The position numbers and the translations under genes are program-made. A stretch of 35,283 bases of DNA. It comes from Bacteroidaceae bacterium. Its GTDB lineage: Bacteria > Bacteroidota > Bacteroidia > Bacteroidales > Bacteroidaceae. Position 1 is the stretch's first letter, and every line of letters starts with the position of its first letter. Below the pieces are notes generated by a model. The model ran no database searches, was not told where the DNA came from, and saw only the letters and a list, made by a program, of their open reading frames with translations. Positions 17,484 to 23,197 of this stretch are shown here, piece after piece. The DNA lies in NCBI GenBank assembly GCA_017617805.1, contig JAFZVN010000025.1, positions 1 to 35,283 on the forward strand. Direction: 5' to 3'.

Positions 17484-17987
17484 ATGAAAGATAACAACCA
17501 AGAGATGTTTCCAATCGTGGACGAAGAAGGCAACATCACAGGTGCTGCCACACGAGGGGAATGCCACAACGGCAGCAAGCTCCTGCATCCTGTCGTACAC
17601 CTGCATGTGTTTAACAGCAAAGGTGAGCTTTATTTGCAGAAACGTCCTGAGTGGAAGGACATCCAGCCAGGCAAGTGGGATACTGCTGTGGGTGGCCATG
17701 TCGATTTGGGCGAGTGTGTGGATGAGGCATTGCTTCGTGAGGTGCGTGAGGAATTGGGCATTACCAATTTCACCCCTGAGCGCATCACACAGTATGTCTT
17801 CGAGAGTCAACGGGAGAAGGAGCTGGTGTTTGTCTTCAAGACTATCTATGATGATGAGATAGCCCCTTCTGACGAACTGGATGGAGGCCGTTTCTGGTCT
17901 CCTGCCGACATCAGGGAGAATCTGGGCAAAGGTGTCTTTACGCCCAATTTCGAACACGAACTTCAACGTACGCAACTCATTAAATGA
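17484..17987 (+). CDS. Nudix hydrolase (YfcD/IPP-isomerase-like)
   Basis: The protein has 167 residues. The full Nudix box is present, from GHVDLGECVDEALLREV (Gly at about 68) through REELGI, matching GX5EX7REUXEEXGU, so Mg2+-dependent hydrolysis of a nucleoside diphosphate-linked compound is expected. The preceding strand, LHPVVHLHVFNSKGELYLQKR, and the N-terminal PIVDEEGNITGAATRGECH resemble YfcD and the isopentenyl-diphosphate isomerase branch, in which the substrate is uncertain. It is cytoplasmic. It is the third gene of the birA operon, 27 bp after queA and only 9 bp before the esterase gene. The start ATG at 17484 has no strong ribosome-binding site, as usual in this phylum. Confidence 0.9.
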   Translation: MKDNNQEMFPIVDEEGNITGAATRGECHNGSKLLHPVVHLHVFNSKGELYLQKRPEWKDIQPGKWDTAVGGHVDLGECVDEALLREVREELGITNFTPERITQYVFESQREKELVFVFKTIYDDEIAPSDELDGGRFWSPADIRENLGKGVFTPNFEHELQRTQLIK

Positions 17988-17996
17988 TTAACCTAT

Positions 17997-19709
17997 ATGA
18001 AAAAGTTATTGACAGTCTTACTGACAACTTCAATTTTTCAATTTTTCAATTTTTCAATCCTTCCTCTTCATGCCCAGCACGACATCTGGATTGACATCAA
18101 TGGCGTGAGAGACCTCACAGCCGATTCCATCGACATTGCCAACCAAGCACGTCCTGTGCCTGGCAGCAGTCGCAGGGGCAACAATCCTGTGCTCTTCTTG
18201 GTGGGTAACAGCACCATGCGTACAGGCACCTTGGGCAATGGCAGCAATGGTCAGTGGGGCTGGGGTTTTTATGCACATGAATACTACGACGAGGACAAAA
18301 TCACCGTCGAGAATCATGCCCTTGGCGGCACCTCGCCTCGCACATTCTACAACCAGCTTTGGCAACCTGTGCTCGAAGCTGTTCAGAAGGGCGATTACGT
18401 ATTCCTCGAACTGGGTCACAACGACAATGGCCCCATCGATTCTATTCGAGCCCGTTCCAGTTACCGTCCTGATGGCAAACTTGAGATTCGAGAAGATTCT
18501 ACCTATATATATAATAAGGTGACCAAGCAGCAGGAGATAGTTTACACCTTTGGAGGTTACACACGTCGATTCATCAACGACATCCGTGCCAAAGGGGCTA
18601 CACCTATCCTCTTCACGCTCACGCCTCGCAACGACTATGAGAAGGATGACCCCAAGCGCATCCAGCGTAAGCTCACCGATTTCACGCCTGCTATCTTCGC
18701 TATCGGCAAGGAGATGAACGTGCCGGTCATCGACCTCAACGACATCTCTGCCACTAAACTTGAGAAATATGGTCCTTGGAAGACAGATTATCACTTCTTC
18801 CTCGACAAGATTCACTCTTCAGCTTATGGAGCTCGCATGAATGCCGCTTCTGCCGCCGAGGGCATCTTGGCTTCCAACGATCCTCAGATTGCTTTCCTCA
18901 AGACTTGCCTCAACGACAAGGTCTATCCCAAACGTTGTGACAAGAAGCGTCAGAAGGGTAAGCCGATGGTGTTCCTCTGTGGTGACTCCACGGGCAAGAA
19001 TGCTGACGATGATGTGAATGGCATGTGGGGATGGGGCAGTCAGGGCTATACGGTGTTCGACTCCACCAAGTGTGTGTTCCAGAACCAAGCGAAGGCAGGA
19101 CGTAGCACACGCACTTACATAGATGAGGGGCTTTGGGAAGAGGTGTATAACTCACTCGAACCCGGTGATGTGGTGCTCATCCAGTTTGGTCACAACGACA
19201 TTGGCGGCATCAAGAATGGCAAGGAACGCGGCGTGTTGGCCACCTCCAAGGATTCTTGTGGTGTCTATCGCATGGAGAGCAGCGGCATTTTCAAGGTCAT
19301 CTACTCCTATGGTTGGTATCTGAAAAAGATGATTCGTGACGCTGAGGAGAAGGGCGCGATTCCGGTTCTGTTGTCGCTCACGCCTCGCAACGAGTGGCAC
19401 GAAGGCGCAGGCAATCCTCGTGGCTTCATCTATCCTGTGCAGGAGAAGAAGGGCAAGTTCTACATCGAGCGTCGCAACGAGACATACGGATCTTGGTGCC
19501 GTGCAGTGGCCAGAGAGACGGGTTGCCAGTTCATCGACGTTCACAACATCACAGCCGATGCGCTCGACAAGATGGGGCAGAAGAAAGCGGCTGCCTACTT
19601 CAATCATGACCACACCCACACCTCTCTCAAGGGTGCCCAACTCAATGCGCAGAGTGTGGCCAAAGGACTTCGAGCCATCGGCAGTCCTGAAGCGAGGTTG
19701 CTAAAGTAA
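17997..19709 (+). CDS. secreted protein with two SGNH/GDSL esterase domains (CE12-like)
   Basis: The protein has 570 residues. The signal peptide (about 1-27, ending LHAQ) is followed by two SGNH-hydrolase domains in tandem. Domain 1 (about 60-300) has block I LVGNSTMR (Ser 72), GHNDNGPID and DKIHSSAYGA with the Asp and His. Domain 2 (about 320-565) has LCGDSTGKN, FGHNDIGGI and DHTHTSLKGA. These are the blocks of rhamnogalacturonan acetylesterase-like carbohydrate esterases (CE12). Both domains seem to keep Ser, Asn, Asp and His, although domain 1 has GNS instead of GDS. It probably deacetylates plant polysaccharides in the periplasm or at the surface. Oddly, it is embedded in a housekeeping operon between a Nudix gene and tadA, 6 bp before tadA. 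The signal peptide contains an 8-nt tandem repeat. Confidence 0.85.
   Translation: MKKLLTVLLTTSIFQFFNFSILPLHAQHDIWIDINGVRDLTADSIDIANQARPVPGSSRRGNNPVLFLVGNSTMRTGTLGNGSNGQWGWGFYAHEYYDEDKITVENHALGGTSPRTFYNQLWQPVLEAVQKGDYVFLELGHNDNGPIDSIRARSSYRPDGKLEIREDSTYIYNKVTKQQEIVYTFGGYTRRFINDIRAKGATPILFTLTPRNDYEKDDPKRIQRKLTDFTPAIFAIGKEMNVPVIDLNDISATKLEKYGPWKTDYHFFLDKIHSSAYGARMNAASAAEGILASNDPQIAFLKTCLNDKVYPKRCDKKRQKGKPMVFLCGDSTGKNADDDVNGMWGWGSQGYTVFDSTKCVFQNQAKAGRSTRTYIDEGLWEEVYNSLEPGDVVLIQFGHNDIGGIKNGKERGVLATSKDSCGVYRMESSGIFKVIYSYGWYLKKMIRDAEEKGAIPVLLSLTPRNEWHEGAGNPRGFIYPVQEKKGKFYIERRNETYGSWCRAVARETGCQFIDVHNITADALDKMGQKKAAAYFNHDHTHTSLKGAQLNAQSVAKGLRAIGSPEARLLK
18031..18060 (+). repeat. 8-nt tandem repeat in the signal-peptide region
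   Basis: CAATTTTT occurs three times followed by CAAT, in frame, encoding the hydrophobic part FQFFNFSIL of the esterase signal peptide. The unit length is not a multiple of three, so slippage by one unit would shift the frame. Confidence 0.8.
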
Positions 19710-19715
19710 AGGGAA

Positions 19716-20150
19716 ATGACAACAGACGAACGATTCATGCGCATAGCCTTGGAAGAGGCTCGTGCGGCAATGGCACAGGATGAGATTCCTGTGGGTGCTG
19801 TGGTGGTGGCTGGTGGACAGGTGATAGGTCGAGGCCACAACTTGACGGAGACCTTGCGTGATGTGACGGCTCATGCGGAGATGCAGGCCATCACAGCAGC
19901 TGCCGAGACGTTGGGAGGAAAGTATCTGACAGGATGTGCGCTCTATGTCACAGTGGAACCCTGTGTGATGTGTGCTGGTGCCATCGGTTGGAGCCAATTA
20001 GGAAGGCTTGTCTATGGGGCAAGCGATGAAAAACGAGGCTTCAGAAAGTTCGCGCCAGCGGCCTTACATCCTAAGACAGAGGTGGTTAGTGGCGTGCTGG
20101 AAGCGGAATGCGCCCAGCTGATGAAAGACTTTTTTCAGCAGAAAAGATAA
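19716..20150 (+). CDS. tadA: tRNA(adenine34) deaminase
   Basis: The protein has 144 residues of the cytidine-deaminase fold. It converts A34 to inosine in tRNA-Arg(ACG) and is usually essential. It begins RFMRIALEEARAAMAQDEIPVGAVVV. The zinc site is HAE (53-55, with Glu as the proton shuttle) and PCVMC (82-86). These are the TadA-type motifs; guanine deaminases are the main alternative but differ at the start. It is the last gene of the birA operon, 6 bp after the esterase gene, and converges on the lipoprotein gene at 20166 with only 15 bp between. No terminator is seen in that gap. Confidence 0.9.
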   Translation: MTTDERFMRIALEEARAAMAQDEIPVGAVVVAGGQVIGRGHNLTETLRDVTAHAEMQAITAAAETLGGKYLTGCALYVTVEPCVMCAGAIGWSQLGRLVYGASDEKRGFRKFAPAALHPKTEVVSGVLEAECAQLMKDFFQQKR

Positions 20151-20165
20151 TCAAGAAGCAGCCTG

Positions 20166-20930
20166 TTACTCAGGAACTTTCTTGCTGGCTACGCGAAGGA
20201 ACTTGCCATCGAGCGAGTAGGCACGGTTGTAGGTGTAGCGGCCAAAATCGGGGGCAGGGTAGTAACCGTAGGAAGCCAAGATGATTTCCTTCTTGTTCCA
20301 GTCGCGGCTCTGCACACCCTCAGTGCTTGGAAACTGTTTGGCGGTGCGCGTATCGGTGTCGATGATGTAAGTCCAGGTGTTGCGACCGTCTGGACAGCCC
20401 TCCACAATAATCTTGCTCACGTCGCCAGGAGCGAGATAAGCTTTTTCAGCCGTAGCGACAAGGTGGAGAGGTACCTCGACAGCGTTCGAGTTCTCCTTGT
20501 TCATCTTTTCCCATTCAGGTGCAGCCGTAGGGTTGGTGGTGAGAATCTTGCGTACAGTGCCCACACGCTCGTCAGCCAACCAAACCGAGTAAATGCCAGC
20601 TTCGCCATCTTCTGTAGGATGGTGTTCCACGTTCACATACACAGCTGTCTGAAAATGGCTATCCTGACGCACGGCAGTCTTGGGCATCTCGCTGATGTCC
20701 ATCAGCTCCTCCTCATAAGGAGCCATCCCCAAAGCCTCCGATTCGTCAGCTTCGCCTTCCTCGTAGTCGTTGGTCTGCACGTCGATGTTGATTTCGCGGA
20801 CGCTGTCAGTGTTGAACTCGATGGTGTCCGAGCCCTCAGTGCCGCTGATGGTCACTTTTCCTCTACATGTGGTAAGAAGCCCAATCAACACAGCAGCTCC
20901 CAACATGATGGTGAAAAAATTCTTTTTCAT
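20166..20930 (-). CDS. lipoprotein of unknown function
   Basis: The protein has 254 residues. A basic N-terminus, a hydrophobic stretch and the lipobox GLLTTC (Cys 22) indicate a lipid-anchored protein. The mature part has an acidic linker (NDYEEGEADESEALG) and then a beta-rich domain containing VYVNVEHHPTEDGEAG and YIIDTDTRTAKQFPST, ending YSLDGKFLRVASKKVPE. I recognise no catalytic motif. It converges on tadA and has its own well-formed promoter about 55 bp upstream. It is probably a Bacteroidales-specific envelope protein, with no function assignable from sequence. Confidence 0.75.
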   Translation of the reverse strand: MKKNFFTIMLGAAVLIGLLTTCRGKVTISGTEGSDTIEFNTDSVREINIDVQTNDYEEGEADESEALGMAPYEEELMDISEMPKTAVRQDSHFQTAVYVNVEHHPTEDGEAGIYSVWLADERVGTVRKILTTNPTAAPEWEKMNKENSNAVEVPLHLVATAEKAYLAPGDVSKIIVEGCPDGRNTWTYIIDTDTRTAKQFPSTEGVQSRDWNKKEIILASYGYYPAPDFGRYTYNRAYSLDGKFLRVASKKVPE

Positions 20931-20982
20931 TGGGTTGGTTTTTGGTAGTCTATGAAAAACAATGTGTAGTAAATAGTTGTTG

Positions 20983-21013
20983 CAAAGTTATGTATTTCTC
21001 CCGAATCTCACAA
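20983..21013 (-). promoter_or_regulatory. promoter of the lipoprotein gene
   Basis: On the minus strand, TTG (21013-21011) and TAACTTTG (20990-20983) are 20 bp apart, a good match to the Bacteroidetes consensus, 53 bp upstream of the ATG at 20930. Confidence 0.75.
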
Positions 21014-21068
21014 ACAAAAAGAAAAAAAACAACAAAAACCCTCAAAAATTCCACTCATCCCGTTATTT

Positions 21069-21170
21069 TTAATTAAGAATGCCCTTGTTTTGTATGATAT
21101 AGCGGTACTCGCCCGCATCGTTCTTGTCAAACTTCAGCAGTCGTTCCACTGCTTTAACTTTCAATGCCAT
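21069..21170 (-). pseudogene. truncated HU-like DNA-binding protein gene
   Basis: On the minus strand an ATG at 21170 opens 33 codons that begin MALKVKAVERLLKFDKNDAG and then EYRYI before diverging to IQNKGILN and a stop. The first 25 residues match the start of the Bacteroidetes HU-like family (about 130-160 residues), whose members continue with an ELY...KVIKEAALRSG segment. That part and the rest are absent. The likely history is a deletion joining the gene's start to the sequence near the lipoprotein promoter. The upstream direct repeats look like the retained control region. A functional short peptide is unlikely. Confidence 0.7.
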
Positions 21171-21246
21171 AAATTGTTAAAATTTTAAGGATTAATGTGT
21201 TTTCCGCGTCCTTAAAACCTGTTCCTTGATTCGTGCTTTTTGCGGT

Positions 21247-21290
21247 TACACTATAGAAATTTTTCTTGTACACTTAGAAAAAAGTTCTAG
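21247..21290. repeat. two adjacent 22-bp imperfect direct repeats
   Basis: TACACTATAGAAATTTTTCT plus TG (21247-21268) is followed directly by TACACTTAGAAAAAAGTTCT plus AG (21269-21290). Each unit has internal dyad symmetry of TAGAA...TTCTA type. They lie 77 bp upstream of the HU-like fragment's start and could be operator sites of that gene. Confidence 0.6.
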
Positions 21291-21330
21291 TAGGCTTACC
21301 CGCAAATTTTGATACGCAGGGTAAGTTTTT

Positions 21331-21533
21331 CACTTTTTCAGTTTTTCACTTTTGACATCTGCATTTTCCGAATTTTGTCAAGCGGAAAACTTTATTATTA
21401 TAATAATAAAAATTATATATTTAATAATTACCTCCTCCTCCCTATCCATCCACCTCCTCACCCCGACAAGGCATGGATTCACTTTTTCAAAAACCAAGAT
21501 GTCAAAAGTGAAAAAGTGAAAAACTGAAAAAGT
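21331..21533. repeat. large imperfect inverted repeat with 8-bp unit difference
   Basis: The left arm (21331-21360, ending CACTTTTGACATCT) and the right arm (21497-21533, starting AGATGTCAAAAGTG) are inverted copies of each other. The right arm has one extra 8-bp unit GTGAAAAA, so the arms differ only by repeat slippage. The loop of about 136 bp is A/T-rich. It resembles a small non-autonomous repeat element; no target-site duplication is obvious. Confidence 0.6.
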
Positions 21534-21603
21534 TCATATATTGACGAAAAGGTCAAGGGAAGGAGTTTTTTGTATCCGATTTGAAAAATAATTGGGTAAA
21601 TAT

Positions 21604-21634
21604 TTGGTTGGAATGAAAAAAGGTGCTACCTTTG
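21604..21634 (+). promoter_or_regulatory. promoter of the Abi RNA and Abi gene
   Basis: TTG (21604-21606) and TACCTTTG (21627-21634) are 20 bp apart, one of the best promoter matches in the window. Transcription should begin near 21641, just before the hairpin leader. The coding start must therefore lie downstream. Confidence 0.82.
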
Positions 21635-21640
21635 CAGCAC

Positions 21641-21692
21641 TAGAACCCGCCAAGCCTCTCTACGATGCTCAAATGTGCGGGTCGTTTTATTT
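21641..21692 (+). ncRNA. hairpin leader RNA, candidate abiF RNA (antitoxin)
   Basis: The predicted transcript begins about 7 nt after the promoter and forms a stem ACCCGC (21645-21650) / GCGGGT (21677-21682) with a 26-nt loop, followed at once by a U-rich tract (CGTTTTATTTTTA). The layout is promoter, short hairpin RNA of about 50 nt with terminator-like end, then an Abi_2 gene 7 bp later. This matches the abiF RNA motif described upstream of Abi genes in Bacteroidetes, proposed as an RNA antitoxin. Partial read-through would supply the protein mRNA. The RNA call is inferred from layout and structure; the family match is from memory. Confidence 0.65.
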
Positions 21693-21699
21693 TTACAAG

Positions 21700-22599
21700 A
21701 TGAGTAGAATTCTGTTTCAGAAAACATACACTAATGCGCATGACCTTGTTGATCTGCTGCAATCGCGTGGCTTGACGATAAACGACCCTGCTAAGGCTGA
21801 GAACTACCTTGAGTTTATCGGCTATTATCGCCTGTCTGCATATATGTATCCTCTTCTGCAAATACCCAAGGAACAGCATCGCTACAAGACCAACACCTCG
21901 TTCGACCAAGTGATGATGCTCTATCGTTTCGACAAGAAACTTCGTCTGCTTATTTTCAACGAAATTGAGAAGATTGAGGTGGCTGTGCGTAGTGCTATTG
22001 TCAACATCGGCAGCGACATGATAGGAGATCCTTTCTGGATGACGGACAGCAGAAATTTTATTGATGCAGGGAAATTCCGTCACACGATGGACTTGATTGA
22101 TGCAGAACTGCGCCGTTCTCGTGAAGATTTCATCGTCCACTTCAAGCAGACCTATTCCGATGCCTACCCGCCTGCTTGGATATTAGCCGAGGTTCTTCCA
22201 TTTGGCGTTATCACCAACATCTTCAGTAATATCAAGACTGCTCGTGTCAAGAAGAGCATAGCGCGAAAGTTTGGCCTGCAGGTAGCGCCATTCGAGTCTT
22301 GGCTTACCATTGTAACCCTGACCCGAAATTCCTGCTGCCATCATGCTCGTGTATGGAACAAGCAGAACACCATCCGTCCGATGCTTCCTAATCGAATGAC
22401 AAACAGTTGGATTTCTCTGCCTACAGATACGCTCCGAATTTATTTCAACCTTTGCATCATCAAGTATTTCCTGAACATCATTTCACCCAATAATGACATG
22501 AAGGCAAAGATTGATGCACTTCTTGCCAACTATCCAGCAATTGATACCGCAGCAATGGGGTTCCCACGTGGATGGGAGAACGAACCGCTGTGGCAATGA
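21700..22599 (+). CDS. abiF: AbiD/F-type (Abi_2) HEPN RNase toxin
   Basis: The protein has 299 residues. The N-terminal block (about 8-55; ENYLEFIGYYRLSAYMYPL) and the FDKKLRLLIFNEIEKIEVAVRS helix are hallmarks of the Abi_2 family (AbiD/AbiF). The HEPN active site R-x4-H is visible as RNSCCH (Arg 209, His 214) in LTLTRNSCCHHARVWN. Family members act as RNases in abortive infection or as RNA-neutralised toxins, and are considered related to the HEPN domains of Cas13. The start at 21700 is chosen because the promoter at 21604-21634 and the hairpin RNA lie in the longer frame that begins at 21592. It is alone on its strand after the degraded gap, which suggests gain by transfer. Cytoplasmic. Confidence 0.85.
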   Translation: MSRILFQKTYTNAHDLVDLLQSRGLTINDPAKAENYLEFIGYYRLSAYMYPLLQIPKEQHRYKTNTSFDQVMMLYRFDKKLRLLIFNEIEKIEVAVRSAIVNIGSDMIGDPFWMTDSRNFIDAGKFRHTMDLIDAELRRSREDFIVHFKQTYSDAYPPAWILAEVLPFGVITNIFSNIKTARVKKSIARKFGLQVAPFESWLTIVTLTRNSCCHHARVWNKQNTIRPMLPNRMTNSWISLPTDTLRIYFNLCIIKYFLNIISPNNDMKAKIDALLANYPAIDTAAMGFPRGWENEPLWQ

Positions 22600-22760
22600 T
22601 GTTATAAAAATCCGGTTGCCCCTTCCCATGATTTGATGATTCGTATAATTTTGTGGGGAGGCATAATATTCGGGCATTGTGTACTTTCATTGATGAAAAG
22701 GTTAATGGGAGTTTTTTGCCTATTCAACATCTAATGGATGTTAAAAGAAAGAGTGGATGC

Positions 22761-22808
22761 TTGTGCAATCCCTCAAAAATTGCTTACTTTGTGCCGTCAA
22801 AACACAAA
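22761..22808 (+). promoter_or_regulatory. promoter and possible BlaI operator
   Basis: TTG (22761-22763) and TTACTTTG (22784-22791) are 20 bp apart; the -7 element differs from TAnnTTTG at one base. An inverted repeat TTTGTG (22788-22793) / CACAAA (22803-22808) overlaps the -7 region and could be the site where the BlaI-type repressor represses its own operon. The operator is an inference. Confidence 0.5.
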
Positions 22809-22821
22809 TCCATGTTGAATT

Positions 22822-23184
22822 ATGATGAAATTGACAGCAAGAGAAGAAGACATAATGGAGAGGATTTGGCAGCTGGGAGAGTGTACACCTCGTGATGTTC
22901 TTGCTCTCTATGACGAGCCCAAGCCTCTTATCACATCCATTTCAAACACGTTTCAGGCTTTGGAACGGAAGGGCTTTCTCACGCATCGTTCGCAAGGACG
23001 GGGCTATGTCTATATTCCAACCATAGAGAAGAAGGAATACGGAAAGTCGAAAATCAGTTCGTTTGTGGACAAGTATTTCACGGGTGACTATCTCAGCGTG
23101 GTGTCGGAGTTTGTGCATGAGGAGAAACTGAGCGAAGCCGAATTGTTGCGTTTTCTGGCAGATTTGATGAACAGCAACCGATAA
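22822..23184 (+). CDS. BlaI/MecI-family transcriptional repressor
   Basis: The protein has 120 residues. The winged-helix N-terminus, LTAREEDIMERIWQLGECTPRDVL followed by ISNTFQALERKGFLTHRSQGRGYVYIP, is the BlaI/MecI DNA-binding domain. The C-terminal helices (ISSFVDKYFTGDYLSVVSEFV) form the dimer region that the partner protease cleaves. Family members repress an operon that includes the BlaR-type protease and release it when a signal triggers cleavage. The next gene, an M56 protease, starts 13 bp downstream, giving the usual pair. No beta-lactamase gene is nearby, so the regulated target is unknown. Start ATG 22822, with ATG 22825 as an equivalent choice. Confidence 0.9.
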   Translation: MMKLTAREEDIMERIWQLGECTPRDVLALYDEPKPLITSISNTFQALERKGFLTHRSQGRGYVYIPTIEKKEYGKSKISSFVDKYFTGDYLSVVSEFVHEEKLSEAELLRFLADLMNSNR

Positions 23185-23197
23185 AAGCACTATCACA

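Larger units (their letters stand above)
20931..21699. other. long gap between the lipoprotein and Abi genes
   Basis: About 770 bp without an intact gene. From left to right it holds the lipoprotein promoter (20983-21013), a 33-codon fragment of an HU-like gene (21069-21170, minus strand), two 22-bp direct repeats (21247-21290), a large imperfect inverted repeat (21331-21533) with an A/T-rich loop that includes a pyrimidine run of CCTCC type, and the Abi promoter with its hairpin leader RNA (21604-21692). A reading frame of 72 codons at 21309-21527 has low-complexity content and is not taken as a gene. Confidence 0.7.

Noticed and set aside
21309-21527. 72-codon frame across the inverted repeat
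   Set aside because: Its product is low-complexity and the DNA is explained by the repeat arms and loop.
21592-21699. 36-codon N-terminal extension of the Abi gene
   Set aside because: It covers the promoter and hairpin RNA; family members start at the MSRILF position.
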